Shown here: positions 34,454-47,660 of the stretch, one piece after another
Layout: the number at the start of each line of letters is the position of its first letter
Position numbering within the stretch: position 1 is the stretch's first letter
Assembly: GCF_009932435.1 (NCBI RefSeq)
Contig: NZ_BJOU01000002.1
Span: 260,193-324,192, forward strand
Origin: Gordonia crocea
Lineage (GTDB): Bacteria > Actinomycetota > Actinomycetes > Mycobacteriales > Mycobacteriaceae
Direction of reading: 5' to 3'
DNA: 64,000 nucleotides
Made by a program: the position numbers and the translations under genes
The notes under the pieces: model-generated
Seen by the model: only the letters and a program-made list of their open reading frames with translations
Told to the model about the DNA's origin: nothing
The model's database searches: none

Positions 34454-35172
34454 AGTGGGGATCCTTGGGACAGGGCTGGGGGATGTGCGGCGGGCTCGTC
34501 GCCGGCGGACAGAGGATGGTCGAACCAGTGGGTGACGGCGGCGGCCACCGCATCACTTACTTCGTCGACGCTGATCGGGCGGTTGAGCTCGCGTGCCAGC
34601 GACGTCACGCCAGCGTCGGCGATGCCGCATGGGACGATCGCGTCGAAGGCCGACAGGTCAGGGTCGACGTTGAGCGCGAAGCCGTGCAGCGCGACACCGC
34701 GCGCCACCCGAATGCCGATCTGGGCGATCTTGCGTTCCCCAGCGCCGTCGGAGAGCCAGACCCCTGAGCGGCCGTCGATGCGGCCGGCGGTCACGCCGAG
34801 GGCGGTGCACACGTCAATCAGGGCCTGCTCGATGCGTCGCACGTAGTCGACGACGTCGAGTGGCTCTCGCAGGGCCACGATCGGGTAGCCGACGAGTTGG
34901 CCGGGCCCGTGCCAGGTGATCCGGCCGCCACGGTCGACGGTGACCACCTCGGAGCCGTCGGTCGGCAGATCGGACTCCTCGGTGCGCTTCCCGGCGGTAT
35001 AGGTCGACGGATGCTCCAGCAGGAGCAACAGGTCGTGGTCCAGGGTGCCGGATGCGCGGTCGGCGGCCAGCGCGTGCTGGTCGTCATAGGCGGTCCGGTA
35101 GTCGACCGTGCCGAGTCGGCGCACCTCCACCGGGGAGCCGGCGCGGCGCAGCGATCCGGGTTGGGCAGGCAT
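34450..35172 (-). CDS. lipB: Octanoyl-(acyl-carrier-protein):protein N-octanoyltransferase
   Basis: 240 residues. Active-site Cys in VPCGIADAG and Lys in [10 protein letters not shown], with [17 protein letters not shown] as the octanoyl pocket. Transfers octanoate from ACP to lipoyl domains before LipA acts. ATG 35172 overlaps the preceding stop (TGATG) and is preferred to an upstream TTG at 35184. Confidence 0.96.
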   Translation of the reverse strand: MPAQPGSLRRAGSPVEVRRLGTVDYRTAYDDQHALAADRASGTLDHDLLLLLEHPSTYTAGKRTEESDLPTDGSEVVTVDRGGRITWHGPGQLVGYPIVALREPLDVVDYVRRIEQALIDVCTALGVTAGRIDGRSGVWLSDGAGERKIAQIGIRVARGVALHGFALNVDPDLSAFDAIVPCGIADAGVTSLARELNRPISVDEVSDAVAAAVTHWFDHPLSAGDEPAAHPPALSQGSPL

Positions 35173-36062
35173 CAGCGCGTCCAACTCAGGGCATTGGCAA
35201 TGGTTTCGTCGGCGAAGTCGAATCCGGCGTTCGTGAGCACATCGGGTACAACGCGCGACGAGGCCAGAATCATTTCCTTTGCCATATCGCCGCCGATCAG
35301 GCGTAGTACGGCCGCGGGGACCGGGAGGCGAGTCGGGCGGCCCAGCACCTCGCCGTAGGTCCGGATGAACTCGGAGAACCGAACGGGTTGCGGAGCGGTC
35401 AGATTCACCGGGCCGGTGATCTCAGAGCCACCCCCGTCGGAAAGGAGGAACTCGATGGCGGCCACCTCGTCGCGCAGCGAAATCCAGGAGAGGAACTGCT
35501 CGCCGTCGCCGAGTCGGCCGCCGAGCCCGGTCTTGACTAGCGGGCGGACTCTGGCGAGCAGGCCGCCCTTCGGAGCGAGGACCGGTCCGGTCCGGAGGAA
35601 GACGACTCGGGTGTCGGACAACGCCGGCGCGGCGGCCTCTTCCCAATCGGCCGCGAGGTCAGCCAGAAATCCGGTGCCCCGGCCATCGGCCTCGGTGGCG
35701 GCCCGCTCGCCGGTATCCCCGTAGAAGCCCGTGGCACTGGCCGAGAGGAACACCGGCACGTCGGCACCGGCGATGGCCTCGGCGAGAATCAAAGTCGGGG
35801 TGATACGGGAGTCGCGCAGCTCCTGTCGGAAGTGACCGCTCCAGTGCCTGTCGCCGATTCCAACGCCGCCGAGGGAGACGACTGCGTCCACGCCGCTGAA
35901 AGCCTCGTCGGGGACACCGAAACCTTCTGGGTCCCAACTGAACTCGTCCGGGTTGCGGGCCTCGCGACGCACCAGCCGCGCGACGTCGGTGCCGTGTGAA
36001 CGCAGCGCCGAGGTCAAGGCCGATCCGATCAGCCCGGAGGATCCCGCAATCAGGACGCGCAT
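35172..36062 (-). CDS. TIGR01777-family NAD-dependent epimerase-like protein (Rv2216 homologue)
   Basis: 296 residues. Rossmann [10 protein letters not shown] at the N-terminus, the family blocks [15 protein letters not shown] and SASATGFYG, and a C-terminal DUF1731 region ([26 protein letters not shown]). SDR-like, often linked to SulA/cell-division-type annotations, but the true substrate is unknown. Lies between sucB and lipB, three bases after sucB. Confidence 0.93.
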   Translation of the reverse strand: MRVLIAGSSGLIGSALTSALRSHGTDVARLVRREARNPDEFSWDPEGFGVPDEAFSGVDAVVSLGGVGIGDRHWSGHFRQELRDSRITPTLILAEAIAGADVPVFLSASATGFYGDTGERAATEADGRGTGFLADLAADWEEAAAPALSDTRVVFLRTGPVLAPKGGLLARVRPLVKTGLGGRLGDGEQFLSWISLRDEVAAIEFLLSDGGGSEITGPVNLTAPQPVRFSEFIRTYGEVLGRPTRLPVPAAVLRLIGGDMAKEMILASSRVVPDVLTNAGFDFADETIANALSWTR

Positions 36063-36065
36063 GGC

Positions 36066-37856
36066 TTAGAGCCCGAGGTCGGCGGTGAACTCCCCGGCCT
36101 CAAGGCGCTTGCGGATGGTGGTGACGAAACGGCCGGCATCGGCACCGTCGATGAGCCGGTGGTCATAGGTCAGCGGCAGGTACGCCATCGACCGGACGCC
36201 CAGCGATTCGCTGCCGTCCTCGTCGGCGATGACTGCCGCGCGCTTGACGATGGCGCCGGTGCCCAGCATCGCCGCCTGCGGCGGTACCAGGATCGGCGTG
36301 TCGAACAGGGCGCCCTGGCTGCCGATGTTGGTGATGGTGAACGTGCCGCCGGACAGGTCGTCGGGCTTGAGGTTCCCCGACCGGGCGCGCGAGGCGATGT
36401 CGGCGATCGCGCGGGCGAGACCGGCCAGCGACAGGTCGTCGGCGTTGTGGATCACCGGCGAGAGCAGGCCCTGCTCGGTGTCGACGGCGATGCCGAGGTG
36501 GACACCGCCGTGGTAGGTGATCTCCTTGGTCGCGTCGTCGTAGCTGGCGTTGACGTTCGGATGCACCTTGAGCGCCTCGACGACGGCCTTGGCGAAGAAC
36601 GGGAGGAACGTCAGGTTCACGCCTTCGGCGGCGGCGAAGGACTCCTTGGCGGCGGCGCGCAATGCCGCGACCTTCGTCATGTCGACTTCGTGGACCTGGG
36701 TCAGCTGGGCCGAGGTCTGCAGCGACTCCAACGTCTTGGCCGCGGTGATCTGGCGGATCCGGTTGGCCTTGGCGGTGGTTCCGCGCAGTGCCGCCAGTTC
36801 CGGGCGGATTTCCGGGGCGGGTGCCGCCGGTGCGGCGGGAGCGGCGGCCGGCGCGGCGGTGGGTGCCGCGGGCGCGGTGGCCGCGGCCAGCACGTCCTGC
36901 TTGCGGATCCGCCCACCGACGCCGGTGCCGGTGACCGTCGACAGGTCGACATTGTTCTCGGCGGCGAGCTTGCGGACCAGCGGCGTCACGTAGGGGCCGC
37001 CGGAGGAATCGGACTCGGTGGCCGGTGCCGGTGCTGCGGCTGCCGGTGCGGGGGTCGGCGCCGGCGCGGGAGCCGCAGGAGCGGGAGCCGGGGCCGGAGC
37101 GGCAGGAGCCGCAGCGGCCGGAGCGGGAGTGGCCGGAGCGGGAGTGGGCTCGGGGGCCGGGGCGGGCGCGGGCTCGGGTGCGGGCGCCGGAGTCGGTTCG
37201 GGTGCCGGTGCGGCCGCCGGGGCGCCGCTGCCGATCACGGCGAGCTTGCCACCCACCTCGACTACCTCGTCGACGTCGGCGGCGATCTCGAGCAGAGTGC
37301 CCGCCACGGGCGAGGGGATCTCGGTGTCGACCTTGTCGGTGGAGACCTCCACCAGCGGCTCGTCGACGGCGACCGAGTCGCCAACCTGCTTGAGCCAATT
37401 CGTCACGGTGCCCTCGGTGACCGACTCGCCCAGCTCGGGCATGACCACGTCGGTACCGCTCGCGGCCGGCGCGGCGGGAGCGGGTTCTGCAGCGGGAGCA
37501 GCGGGTTCGGGGGCCGGGGCAGGTGCGGCCGGTTCCGGAGCGGCTGCGGGGGCCTCGGCCGCCGGCGCGGGAGCGGCGGGCTCGGCTGCCGGAGCGGGGG
37601 TCTCGGGTGCGGCCTCGCCGGCCTCGCCGATGACGGCCAACTCGCCGCCGATCTCCACGACGTCGTCCTCGGCGGCGACGATCTTGACCAACACGCCGGC
37701 AACCGGCGAGGGGATCTCGGTGTCGACCTTGTCGGTCGAGACTTCCAGCAGCGGCTCGTCGACGGCGACCGTGTCTCCTTCCGCCTTCAGCCACCGGGTC
37801 ACGGTTCCTTCGGTGACGCTCTCACCCAATGCGGGCATCTGGACGGAGAAGGCCAT
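36066..37856 (-). CDS. sucB: 2-oxoacid dehydrogenase E2, dihydrolipoamide acyltransferase
   Basis: 596 residues. Two lipoyl domains with lipoylated Lys43 and Lys175 in [12 protein letters not shown], each followed by long Pro-Ala linkers. Peripheral subunit-binding domain in [15 protein letters not shown], then the acyltransferase domain with catalytic H566 and D570 in [10 protein letters not shown]. In Mycobacteriales this protein (DlaT/SucB) serves pyruvate dehydrogenase and antioxidant peroxynitrite reductase. The linkers produce long spurious frames on the other strand. Confidence 0.96.
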   Translation of the reverse strand: MAFSVQMPALGESVTEGTVTRWLKAEGDTVAVDEPLLEVSTDKVDTEIPSPVAGVLVKIVAAEDDVVEIGGELAVIGEAGEAAPETPAPAAEPAAPAPAAEAPAAAPEPAAPAPAPEPAAPAAEPAPAAPAASGTDVVMPELGESVTEGTVTNWLKQVGDSVAVDEPLVEVSTDKVDTEIPSPVAGTLLEIAADVDEVVEVGGKLAVIGSGAPAAAPAPEPTPAPAPEPAPAPAPEPTPAPATPAPAAAAPAAPAPAPAPAAPAPAPTPAPAAAAPAPATESDSSGGPYVTPLVRKLAAENNVDLSTVTGTGVGGRIRKQDVLAAATAPAAPTAAPAAAPAAPAAPAPEIRPELAALRGTTAKANRIRQITAAKTLESLQTSAQLTQVHEVDMTKVAALRAAAKESFAAAEGVNLTFLPFFAKAVVEALKVHPNVNASYDDATKEITYHGGVHLGIAVDTEQGLLSPVIHNADDLSLAGLARAIADIASRARSGNLKPDDLSGGTFTITNIGSQGALFDTPILVPPQAAMLGTGAIVKRAAVIADEDGSESLGVRSMAYLPLTYDHRLIDGADAGRFVTTIRKRLEAGEFTADLGL

Positions 37857-37973
37857 TGCTGTTGACTCCTCAAATAGTCGGTTGTGGCAGGTCGGACGTG
37901 ATTGGTGGTACGTCGGCCGGCGTGGCGCGGACGGGGATGTTCGCCGCTCGGGATCAACCCTACAGGCGCACGC

Positions 37974-39548
37974 CTAGCCGGTCTCGGCGATGTCCTCGAT
38001 CACACGGATCAGGGTGCGCACCGGGACGCCGGTCGCGCCCTTGGGGGAGTAGCCCCACGGTCCGCCGGTGTTGAAGGCGGGTCCGGCGATGTCGATGTGG
38101 GCCCAGGACTGGCCGTCGGGAACGAACTGTTTGAGGTAGGTCCCCGCGGCGAGCATGCCGCCGTTGCGGTGCGGTGTGATGTTGGCCAGATCGGCGACGC
38201 GGGACTTCAGGTCGGCGAGCAGCTCGGGCGGCAACGGCATGGCCCACCCGTTCTCCCCGGCGGACCGCGACAGCGCGGCCACCCGGTCGCGGAAGGCGCC
38301 GGTGCCCATGACGCCCGGGGTGCGCGCCCCGAGCGCGACCATCTGCGCGCCGGTGAGCGTCGCGGTGTCGATGAGGTAGTCCGGGTCGTCTTCGAGGGCG
38401 CGGACGATGGCGTCGGCGAGGATTAGCCGGCCCTCGGCGTCGGTGTTGAGGACCTCGATCGTCTTGCCGCCGTACTGCGTCAGCACGTCGCCCGGTCGCT
38501 GTGCCGTGCTCGACGGCATGTTCTCGGCCATCGGCACCGTCGCGGTGACCGCGGTGTCGACGCCGAGACGGGCGGCGGCGATGGTCGCGGCGATCACCGC
38601 CGCGGCCCCGCCCATGTCCGAGGTCATGAGGTCCATCCCCGCGGCCGGCTTGATCGAGATGCCGCCGGTGTCGAAGGTGATCCCCTTGCCGACGAGGGCC
38701 ACCGACTTCGCGCCCTTGCGCCCGGCGTGGGTCAGGCGGACCAGGCGCGGCTTGCGCGAACTGCCCTTGCCGACGCCGATGATGCCCCCGTAGCCCTGCT
38801 GCTCGAGCGCGGTGTCGTCGAGGACCTCCACGGTGAGTCTGAACTTGCGGCCGAGGGAGGCGGCGCGCGCGGCGAACTCCTCCGGGTAGAGGTGGCTGGG
38901 CGGGGTGTTGACGAAGTCGCGGGCGATGGCCACCGAGTCGGCGACGACCTCGGCGTGGGCGAGCTCGGCCTTGGCGTCGGCGTTCTTCGTCTCGACCAAC
39001 AGATGGATCTTCGTCGGGACGGGCGCCTTGCCGCCGGCCTCGGGCTCGCTGCGGAACAGCTCGAATCGGTAGGCGCCCAGGAACAATCCCTCGACGACCG
39101 GACCGATCCCCAACGACGACAGCGTCGTCGCCACGGTCGGGTGTCCGGCCAACTCCCGGGCCGCGATACCGGCCGCCTGGCGCAACGACTCGGCGGCGGC
39201 ACTGGCCGCGTCGGTCTCGGTCTCACCACTCGGCTCGTCGTCGAGCTTCCCGAGCCCGACGGCCACCACGACGTCGACGTCGAGTCCCGCCGGAGCCGGC
39301 ACCCGGGTGATCTCGCCGTGCTTGCCGGTGGCCCCCACGGCGACCAACGCGGTCTCGAGCGCCTCGGCGACGGCGTCGTCGACGATCCCGTCACCGATGA
39401 CGAGCGCGGGGGCGGGATCGGCCGACGGCGAATCCCCGGTGCCGTTCTGGTTCAGGCCGATCAGCAGTGCGGTGTCGGCACGGGCGATGGTGGTGGCGAG
39501 GTCGAATTCCGGGCCGCGGACCCGGTCGGCGGTGTCAGAGTTGCTCAC
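37974..39548 (-). CDS. pepA: Leucyl aminopeptidase (M17)
   Basis: 524 residues from GTG 39548; the frame remains open to 39896 across the divergent gcvT gene and is not used. M17 hallmarks: [20 protein letters not shown] with metal-binding Lys and Asp, SDMGGAAAV, and [13 protein letters not shown]. Two-metal exopeptidase of the cytosol, usually hexameric; removes N-terminal residues. Divergent from gcvT with 37 bases between start codons. Confidence 0.95.
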   Translation of the reverse strand: MSNSDTADRVRGPEFDLATTIARADTALLIGLNQNGTGDSPSADPAPALVIGDGIVDDAVAEALETALVAVGATGKHGEITRVPAPAGLDVDVVVAVGLGKLDDEPSGETETDAASAAAESLRQAAGIAARELAGHPTVATTLSSLGIGPVVEGLFLGAYRFELFRSEPEAGGKAPVPTKIHLLVETKNADAKAELAHAEVVADSVAIARDFVNTPPSHLYPEEFAARAASLGRKFRLTVEVLDDTALEQQGYGGIIGVGKGSSRKPRLVRLTHAGRKGAKSVALVGKGITFDTGGISIKPAAGMDLMTSDMGGAAAVIAATIAAARLGVDTAVTATVPMAENMPSSTAQRPGDVLTQYGGKTIEVLNTDAEGRLILADAIVRALEDDPDYLIDTATLTGAQMVALGARTPGVMGTGAFRDRVAALSRSAGENGWAMPLPPELLADLKSRVADLANITPHRNGGMLAAGTYLKQFVPDGQSWAHIDIAGPAFNTGGPWGYSPKGATGVPVRTLIRVIEDIAETG

Positions 39549-39585
39549 GGCTACCAACTTAGCCACAGCGGCTACGCTTTGCCCC

Positions 39586-40704
39586 ATGGCCGCGACGAAC
39601 GAGCTTTTTGACGGACCCCTGACCGAGCAACACCGCGAACTCGGCGCCAGTTTCGCCGAGTTCGGGGGCTGGAACATGCCGGTGTCGTATTCCGGCACCG
39701 TCGCCGAACACACCGCGGTGCGCACCGCGGTGGGCATTTTCGACGTCAGCCACCTGGGCAAGGCGCTGGTCCGCGGACCCGGTGCCGCCGAATTCTGCAA
39801 TGCGACCCTGAGTAACGACCTGGGCAAGATCGCGCCCGGCAAGGCCCAGTACACGATGTGTTGCAACGACGCCGGTGGCGTCGTCGACGACCTCATCGCC
39901 TACCTCGTGTCCGACGAAGAGGTGTTCCTGGTGCCGAACGCGGCGAATACCGCCGCGGTGGTCGCCGCGCTGAAGGCGGTCGCGCCGGCCGGGATCGAGA
40001 TCACCGACCAACACCGCGACTACGCGGTGATCGCGGTGCAGGGACCGCGCTCGGCGGAGGTCCTCGACGAGCTGGGCCTGCCCACCGGGATGGAGTACAT
40101 GGCCTATGCCGACGCGGTGGTCAACCTCGACGGGGCCGACCGGCCCGTCCGGGTCTGCCGGACCGGTTACACCGGCGAACACGGCTACGAGGTCATTCCG
40201 ACCTGGTCGGACGCCCCGGCGGTGTTCGGCGCACTGCTGGCCGGCGTCACCGCCCGCGACGGCCTCCCCGCCGGCCTGGGCGCCCGGGACACGCTTCGGA
40301 CCGAAATGGGCTACGCCCTGCACGGGCACGAATTGAGTCCGACGATCACCCCGAACCAGGCCCGGTCGGGATGGGCGGTCGGCTGGGACAAGCCCGCCTT
40401 CTTCGGCCGCGACGCGCTGCTGGCGGAGAAGCAGGGCGGGCCGTCGCGCCGCCTTTACGGCCTCCGGGCGACCGGCCGCGGTATCCCGCGCGCCGGATGC
40501 GCCATCCTGGACGGCGAGGGTGGCAACCGGATCGGGGAGTGCACGTCGGGGACGTTCTCGCCGACCGCGCAGACCGGGATCGCGTTGGGCTTCATCGACG
40601 CCGACTCCGGGGTGAAGAAGGGCGACACGGTGGTCATCGACGTCCGGGGCCGGGCACTCGCGTGCGAGGTCGTGCTGCCGCCCTTCGTCGAGTCACACGT
40701 GTGA
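39586..40704 (+). CDS. gcvT: Glycine cleavage system aminomethyltransferase (T protein)
   Basis: 372 residues. ATG 39586 directly in front of [32 protein letters not shown], the GcvT start region; catalytic Asp in [15 protein letters not shown] context and [11 protein letters not shown]. Moves a methylene group from lipoylated H protein to tetrahydrofolate. A plus-strand frame back to 39307 is antisense to pepA and is rejected. Confidence 0.95.
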   Translation: MAATNELFDGPLTEQHRELGASFAEFGGWNMPVSYSGTVAEHTAVRTAVGIFDVSHLGKALVRGPGAAEFCNATLSNDLGKIAPGKAQYTMCCNDAGGVVDDLIAYLVSDEEVFLVPNAANTAAVVAALKAVAPAGIEITDQHRDYAVIAVQGPRSAEVLDELGLPTGMEYMAYADAVVNLDGADRPVRVCRTGYTGEHGYEVIPTWSDAPAVFGALLAGVTARDGLPAGLGARDTLRTEMGYALHGHELSPTITPNQARSGWAVGWDKPAFFGRDALLAEKQGGPSRRLYGLRATGRGIPRAGCAILDGEGGNRIGECTSGTFSPTAQTGIALGFIDADSGVKKGDTVVIDVRGRALACEVVLPPFVESHV

Positions 40705-40757
40705 ACCCGCCCGAATGGCGAACCCCACGTCCCAGAAATCCGCTTGGTTGCAACGGC

Positions 40758-40763
40758 TAATAT
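40758..40763 (+). promoter_or_regulatory. Candidate -10 box of a leaderless ilvE message
   Basis: TAATAT eight bases before the ilvE ATG at 40771; initiation seven bases downstream would fall on the start codon. No good -35 hexamer is visible. Confidence 0.5.
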
Positions 40764-40770
40764 TGAACGC

Positions 40771-41901
40771 ATGACCTTGGACTTCACCCGCACGCTGCAT
40801 CCGCACGCCGTGCCGGAGTCCCGTCGCGCCGAGATTCATGCGGCCCCGGGATTCGGCAAGCACTTCACCGATCACATGGTGATGGTGGATTACGACGCCG
40901 AGCGCGGTTGGTACAACGCCCAGGTGAAGCCCTACGGTCCGATCGCCTTGGATCCGTCGGCGATGGTCCTGCACTACGGCCAGGAGATCTTCGAGGGTCT
41001 CAAGGCCTACCGCCAGCCGGACGGTTCGATCGCGGCCTTCCGTCCGACCGCGAATGCGGAGCGGCTGCAGCGCTCCGCCGAGCGGTTGGCGATGCCGCCG
41101 CTGCCCACCGAGGACTTCATCGCCTCGCTGCGCGAGCTGATCGCCGTCGACCACGCCTGGGTGCCGGAGGCCGGTGGCGAGGCGTCGCTGTACATCCGCC
41201 CCTTCATGTTCGCCTCGCAGGCCGGGCTGGGGGTCAACTCGCCCTCCAAGGAATACCGGTATGCGGTCATCGCCTCGCCGGCCGGGCCGTACTTCTCCGG
41301 TGGGATCAAGCCGGTGACGGTGTGGCTCTCCCGCGAGTACGTCCGCGCGGCCCCCGGCGGCACCGGCTTCGCCAAGTGCGGCGGCAACTACGCGGCCGCG
41401 TTCGTCGCACAGCAGCAGGCCACCGAGAACGGGTGCGACCAGGTCGTCTGGCTCGACGCGGTCGAGCGCCGCTACATCGAGGAGATGGGCGGGATGAACC
41501 TGTTCTTCGTCTTCGGTTCCGGGGCCGACGCGCGACTCGTCACCCCGGAGCTGTCGGGGTCGCTGCTGCCCGGCATCACCCGCGACGCACTGCTACAACT
41601 CGCCGTCGACGCCGGGTTTGCCGTGGAAGAGCGGCGGATCGCGATCGACGAGCTGGAGGCCGGCGTCGCCGACGGATCGATCACCGAGGTCTTCGCCTGT
41701 GGCACCGCCGCGGTCATCACCCCGGTCGGCCGCGTCCGCGGCGAGCAGGAGGACTACGTCATCGGCAAGGGTGAGCCGGGCGAGGTCACGATGGCTTTGC
41801 GCGACACGCTCACCGGGATCCAGCGGGGCACGTTCGCCGACACCCACGGGTGGATGACCGAGCTCTACCCCGCGCCGGTGGAGGCCACCACCCCGGCGTA
41901 G
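40771..41901 (+). CDS. ilvE: Branched-chain amino acid aminotransferase
   Basis: 376 residues, fold type IV PLP enzyme. PLP lysine K202 in [46 protein letters not shown]. Interconverts Leu/Ile/Val and their 2-oxo acids. ATG 40771 is chosen over TTG 40744 because TAATAT at 40758-40763 would start a leaderless message there. Convergent with cobS, seven bases apart. Confidence 0.95.
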   Translation: MTLDFTRTLHPHAVPESRRAEIHAAPGFGKHFTDHMVMVDYDAERGWYNAQVKPYGPIALDPSAMVLHYGQEIFEGLKAYRQPDGSIAAFRPTANAERLQRSAERLAMPPLPTEDFIASLRELIAVDHAWVPEAGGEASLYIRPFMFASQAGLGVNSPSKEYRYAVIASPAGPYFSGGIKPVTVWLSREYVRAAPGGTGFAKCGGNYAAAFVAQQQATENGCDQVVWLDAVERRYIEEMGGMNLFFVFGSGADARLVTPELSGSLLPGITRDALLQLAVDAGFAVEERRIAIDELEAGVADGSITEVFACGTAAVITPVGRVRGEQEDYVIGKGEPGEVTMALRDTLTGIQRGTFADTHGWMTELYPAPVEATTPA

Positions 41902-41908
41902 TCCGGGG

Positions 41909-42667
41909 TCAGAACACCAGCGCCAGGAGTGCCGCGGCGACCGACAGTTCGATCGTCGCGCCCAGCACGTCACCGTTGATCCCGCCGACCCGGCGCGCGC
42001 AATGGGCGGTGAAGACCCAGGATCCGAGGGCGACGACGGCCACGGCGGCGAATCCGGCCGGGCCCAAGGGGTAGGCCGCGGCGACGGCGATCCCGGCCCA
42101 GACCGGAATCGCCCAGCGTTGCGTGCCGGCGACGAGGGCGCCGAAACCAGTGGAGTCGGCCGGACCGAGCCGGCGTCGGCAACCGATCACCGCGCCGAGC
42201 CGGCCCACGGCGACGGCAAAACCGAGCGCATACCAGTCGCCGTCGGAGACGAGGGCGGTGAAGCACACCGCGGTGATCATCAGCACCAGGACCAGGGTCG
42301 CGGCGCCGAACGGTCCCGTCGGTCCGTCGTGCATGACGTCGCGGGTCCGCTGCGGATCGCCGTAGCTGCCCAGACCGTCGGCGGTGTCGGCGAGCCCGTC
42401 GAGGTGCATGCCCCGGGTGGCCAGGGCGATGACGGCCACCAGGAGTATCCCGATGAGGAGTTCGGGGGCCCGTGTGTGGGACAGACCCCACGCGACGCCC
42501 GCGACGACGCCGCCGAGGAGTGCGCCGACGAGCGGTGTCACCGCGATGACGGCCGCCCCGGCCCGGCGGTCGATCGTGGCACGAGGGGTGCCCACCGGGG
42601 CGACGGTGAGCCAGGAGACCGCCAGGCGCACCGTGCCGAGCGGGCCGATCCGGCGCTCAGCCGTCAC
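41909..42667 (-). CDS. cobS: Adenosylcobinamide-GDP ribazoletransferase (cobalamin-5-phosphate synthase)
   Basis: 252 residues with about seven membrane helices. Signature [20 protein letters not shown] and [13 protein letters not shown]. Joins GDP-cobinamide with alpha-ribazole phosphate in the membrane, the last assembly step of B12. GTG 42667 overlaps the upstream cobU-cobT fusion by eleven bases. Confidence 0.95.
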   Translation of the reverse strand: MTAERRIGPLGTVRLAVSWLTVAPVGTPRATIDRRAGAAVIAVTPLVGALLGGVVAGVAWGLSHTRAPELLIGILLVAVIALATRGMHLDGLADTADGLGSYGDPQRTRDVMHDGPTGPFGAATLVLVLMITAVCFTALVSDGDWYALGFAVAVGRLGAVIGCRRRLGPADSTGFGALVAGTQRWAIPVWAGIAVAAAYPLGPAGFAAVAVVALGSWVFTAHCARRVGGINGDVLGATIELSVAAALLALVF

Positions 42668-44363
42668 TGACCCCGGCCTCGTCGAAGGTGGCCATCGACC
42701 CGAGGATGTCGGTGGCGGCCGCCACCAGGGGGAGTGCGGCCACCGCGCCGCTCGCTTCGCCGAGGCGCATACCCAGGTCCAGCAGCGGGGTCAGGCCGAG
42801 GCGGCGCAAGGCGATGGCGTGGGCGGGTTCGGCCGAGACGTGCCCGGCCTGCCACCAGTCGACCGACCCCGGGGCCAGATCGTCGGCGACGAGGGCGGCG
42901 GCGGTCACCACCAACCCGTCGAGGATGACCGGGGTGCGGCGCAGCGCAGCCTGGGCGAGGAAGCCGGCCATCGCGGCGAAATCGGCGCCGCCGACCGCGG
43001 CGAGCAGGGAGAGCGGGTCGTCGGCGACGCGGCGCCCGCGCCACATGCCGTCGCGGATGGCGGCGGTCTTGCGGATCCACCCGGCGTCGTCGATGCCCGT
43101 GCCCCGCCCGACGACGGTGACCGGTTCCTCGTGGGTGAGCAGGCCGATGAGCACCGCCGCCGGGGTGGTGTTGCCGATCCCCATGTCGCCGGCGATGAGC
43201 AGGTCGACGCCGGAGTCCACCAACTCGTCGGCGATGGCCCGGCCGGCCGCCATGGCCTGGCGGGCCTGGCCGAGCGTGATCGCGTCGGCGACCCGCAGGT
43301 CGGTGCTCCCGCGGCACACCTTGTGGCGCGATACCGCCGGGGAGGTGTCGGCCGCGACGGCGATGTCCTCCACCCGCACCGCGGCCCCGGCCCGTCGGGC
43401 CATGACGTTGAGGGCGGCACCGCCGGCGAGGAAGTTCGCCACCATCTGTCCGGTCACCGCTTGGGGGAAGGCCGACACGCTGCCGCCGTCGCTGTCCGGG
43501 GCCGCGACACCGTGGTCGCCGGCGAACACCACGACGGTCGGCGCGGTGATCGGGCGCGGCGGACAAACACCCTGGCAGGAGGCCACCCACACGCCCAGCT
43601 CTTCGAGCCGGCCGAGGGAACCCGGCGGCTTGGTGAGGCGCTTGTGCCGGTCGCGGGCCGCTTCGGCGACCTGCGGGTCGGGCGGGGTGATCAGTGCGAA
43701 GACTTCCGCGTCGGTGGGGTCGTCGGGCGCGGTCGACTCGGTCGACGGCACGGGGGCGGTCGTCGCGGGGGTGGGGGGATCGGGGACCGCGGTCGGCTCG
43801 GGTATCGCCGCCACCGGGGTTCGGGTGCCGACCGGGCGTCCGGCCAGCGGCAGTGCCCGGCCGGCCACGAGCAGGACGGTGTCGTCGGCGGCGTCGGCGA
43901 TGGTCCGGTTGGCGCGTCCCATCAGATCCTGGAACAGTCGGCCCGCGTGCGTGTGTGGGACGACCGCGAGGCCCACCTCCGGTGACACGACCACCACGTC
44001 GGCGCGATGCGCGCGGAGCGCGGCGGCGAGTTCGGTGAGCGCCTCGTCGAGTCGGCGGACCTGCTCACCGGCGTCGGCGGCCTCGTCGAAATCCGCATGG
44101 GCGGCCACCCAGTTGCCGAGATCGTCGACGAGCGCGGCGACGTCGGGTTGCGCGCGCAGGGCGGCGGCGACGTCGACGGTCTCGACCGTCTCATAGCGGG
44201 CCGAGCGCCGCTGCCGGTGATCGGCCACGCGCCGCGACCAGTCGGCATCGGCGGACAGCGTGGGCCCGGTGGCCAGATAGCGCACGGCCGACTGGTCGGC
44301 GAGCAGCGACTCCGCATGCTCCGACTTGCCCGAACGGACACCGCCGAGGACCAGGGTGCGCAT
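42657..44363 (-). CDS. cobUT: CobU-CobT fusion protein
   Basis: 568 residues from ATG 44363. Part 1 (1-185) is CobU: Walker A GGVRSGKS at 7-14, [11 protein letters not shown] and a late [18 protein letters not shown]. Then a Pro/Thr-rich linker (about 190-225). Part 2 (about 230-568) is CobT, nicotinate-nucleotide:DMB phosphoribosyltransferase: [24 protein letters not shown], catalytic Glu in [13 protein letters not shown]. CobU phosphorylates/guanylylates cobinamide and CobT makes alpha-ribazole phosphate, the two inputs of CobS next door. M. tuberculosis has the two as separate genes. Confidence 0.93.
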   Translation of the reverse strand: MRTLVLGGVRSGKSEHAESLLADQSAVRYLATGPTLSADADWSRRVADHRQRRSARYETVETVDVAAALRAQPDVAALVDDLGNWVAAHADFDEAADAGEQVRRLDEALTELAAALRAHRADVVVVSPEVGLAVVPHTHAGRLFQDLMGRANRTIADAADDTVLLVAGRALPLAGRPVGTRTPVAAIPEPTAVPDPPTPATTAPVPSTESTAPDDPTDAEVFALITPPDPQVAEAARDRHKRLTKPPGSLGRLEELGVWVASCQGVCPPRPITAPTVVVFAGDHGVAAPDSDGGSVSAFPQAVTGQMVANFLAGGAALNVMARRAGAAVRVEDIAVAADTSPAVSRHKVCRGSTDLRVADAITLGQARQAMAAGRAIADELVDSGVDLLIAGDMGIGNTTPAAVLIGLLTHEEPVTVVGRGTGIDDAGWIRKTAAIRDGMWRGRRVADDPLSLLAAVGGADFAAMAGFLAQAALRRTPVILDGLVVTAAALVADDLAPGSVDWWQAGHVSAEPAHAIALRRLGLTPLLDLGMRLGEASGAVAALPLVAAATDILGSMATFDEAGVSDG

Positions 44364-44368
44364 CGGCG

Positions 44369-45031
44369 TCAGACCGCTTCGCCGCGCTCGACCTGGGGCT
44401 TGGGGACGCGCAGCCGACGCATCTGCAAGGCGCGCGACGCCGCGTACCACCACAGTTTGAAGCCGCCGTCGGTGGAGTCGGGATAGCGTTCGGCGACCCG
44501 CTTGCCCACCATCCGCCCGACATAGATGCAGTCGACCACGACCATCAGGACGAAGACGAGCAGCGCCAGCGTCACCAGCATCGAGTACCGCGGCAGGCCG
44601 TAGACCAAGACGATGAACACCAGGGCGATCGGGGTGAACAGGCCGGCGAAGTTGCGGCGCGAGTCCACCAGGTTGCGCGCGTAGCGGCGCACCGGTCCCT
44701 TGTCGCGGGCCAGGAGGTACTCCTCCTCGCCGGCCATGCGGCGATCACGGATCTCGTTGCGCAGGTCGCGCTGGCGGGCGCGCTCTTCACGGCGTTCGTC
44801 CTTGGACATGGTCTGCCGCATGTCCTTGCGCCGCGCACGGGCCTCCGACCGCGTCATCGGCGGCGGTGCCACCGGGCCGCGCTTCTTCTCCGCGTCGCGG
44901 CGCTTGGGGGTCGGGCGGCCCTTGCCCTCGGTGTAGCTCGCCTTACGGGCGGGCTCTGTTGTCTGCGGGTCGTCGACGGCGGTATCGGTCGCGTCGGCGT
45001 CGGCTTCATCGGCGCTGCGCTGCCACGGCAT
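44369..45031 (-). CDS. DUF3043 membrane protein (Rv2206 homologue)
   Basis: 220 residues. A long basic, charged N-terminal half ([35 protein letters not shown]) is followed by two helices ([15 protein letters not shown] and [15 protein letters not shown]) and [20 protein letters not shown] 45031 has AAGGG upstream; GTG 45037 is an alternative. Function unknown. Six bases upstream of the cobU-cobT start. Confidence 0.88.
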   Translation of the reverse strand: MPWQRSADEADADATDTAVDDPQTTEPARKASYTEGKGRPTPKRRDAEKKRGPVAPPPMTRSEARARRKDMRQTMSKDERREERARQRDLRNEIRDRRMAGEEEYLLARDKGPVRRYARNLVDSRRNFAGLFTPIALVFIVLVYGLPRYSMLVTLALLVFVLMVVVDCIYVGRMVGKRVAERYPDSTDGGFKLWWYAASRALQMRRLRVPKPQVERGEAV

Positions 45032-45085
45032 TCTCACCCTTGCGAGCCTAGGCGATCGGCGCCGCTGAGACGGCCGGGGGCCGCC

Positions 45086-45091
45086 TATACT
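45086..45091 (+). promoter_or_regulatory. Candidate -10 box for glycerate kinase
   Basis: TATACT ten bases before the glycerate kinase ATG at 45101, compatible with a leaderless or near-leaderless message. Divergent from the DUF3043 gene. Confidence 0.45.
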
Positions 45092-45100
45092 GGCCCGACC

Positions 45101-46165
45101 ATGCCCGTGCGCGTCGTTGTGGCCCCCGACAGCTTCGGCACCACCCTGACCGCGGCCCAGGCCGCGTCGGCCATCGCCGAGGGCTGGTCGACGGTGCGTC
45201 CCGACGACGACGTCGTGGTCAAACCCCAATCCGACGGCGGACCCGGGTTCAACGACTGCCTCGGCGGGCTGGGGGTCGTGCGTACGACGACGGTCACCGG
45301 CCCGCTGGGCGTCCCGGTTCAGGTGCAGTGGCGTTGTGACCGCGCGACCGCCTATCTCGAATGCGAGCAGGCGTGCGGGTTGCACCTGGTCGGCGCGCCG
45401 CAACCCGCGACCGCGTTGCAGGCGGATTCGGCCGGGTTGGGCGAACTCATCGACGTCGCATTGCGGAGCGACCCGGTCGAACGGCTCGTCGTCGGACTCG
45501 GTGGCAGCGCCACCACCGACGGCGGCCGGGGCATGCTCGATGCACTCGGCGGACCGAGTGCGGCCAAGTCGCGGTTGGCCCGCGTCGAGCTCGTCGTCGC
45601 GACCGACGTCGACAATCCCCTCAACGGTCCGTCCGGGGCCGCCGCGGTTTTCGCCCCGCAGAAAGGGGCCGATGAGCAGACCGTCGCCCTTCTCGCGGAG
45701 CGGTTGGTGCGCGCGGGTGCCGAATGGGAAGCGTTGGCCGGTCGGCCGGTGGCAGACGAGGCCGGGGCCGGTGCAGCCGGCGGAGTCGGAGCGGCCCTGT
45801 TCGCCGTCGGCGGGCGCAGGGTCTCCGGTGCGGCCCTGGTTGCGACGGTGACCGGGCTGCCCGCGGCGTCGCACGACGCCGCCGTCGTGATCACCGGCGA
45901 GGGGCGCCTCGACGAGCAGACCGCGGCCGGAAAGGTAGTGGCCGCCGTGGCGGCCGCGGCCAGACCCGAGGCCGAGGTGATCGCCCTGGTCGGGGAGAAC
46001 GCGCTGGCCGATCCCGCCGCCCTGCGAATCGACCGGGTGGACAGCCTCGTCGACTATGCCGGTGGCCGGGACCGGGCGCTCGCGCACGCCGGATCCCTAT
46101 TGGTGTCTCTCGCCGCCCGATGCGCGGCGAACTATTCTTCGACGAACCGCGGAAACCGGGAATAG
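45101..46165 (+). CDS. glxK: Glycerate kinase (GlxK family)
   Basis: 354 residues. APDSFGTTLTAAQAASAIAEG at the N-terminus, VGLGGSATTDGGRGMLDALG in the middle, ITGEGRLDEQTAAGKVV late: the three marks of glycerate 2-kinase type 2. Phosphorylates D-glycerate with ATP. It is the positional homologue of Rv2205c. A 53-base gap leads to the Fe-S carrier gene. Confidence 0.92.
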   Translation: MPVRVVVAPDSFGTTLTAAQAASAIAEGWSTVRPDDDVVVKPQSDGGPGFNDCLGGLGVVRTTTVTGPLGVPVQVQWRCDRATAYLECEQACGLHLVGAPQPATALQADSAGLGELIDVALRSDPVERLVVGLGGSATTDGGRGMLDALGGPSAAKSRLARVELVVATDVDNPLNGPSGAAAVFAPQKGADEQTVALLAERLVRAGAEWEALAGRPVADEAGAGAAGGVGAALFAVGGRRVSGAALVATVTGLPAASHDAAVVITGEGRLDEQTAAGKVVAAVAAAARPEAEVIALVGENALADPAALRIDRVDSLVDYAGGRDRALAHAGSLLVSLAARCAANYSSTNRGNRE

Positions 46166-46218
46166 CGCGAGATGGAGTACCGTTGTGATGAGCGACCTGA
46201 CGATGAGGGAGTCAAGCA

Positions 46219-47650
<1,432 letters not shown>

Positions 47651-47660
47651 CCCGCGCTCG

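Noticed and set aside
36159..37865. 568-codon plus-strand frame opposite sucB
   Set aside because: Gly/Arg-rich antisense of the sucB Pro-Ala linkers; sucB has full domain structure.
42688..44196. 502-codon plus-strand frame opposite cobU-cobT
   Set aside because: Antisense shadow; Ser/Ala/Arg-rich without motifs.
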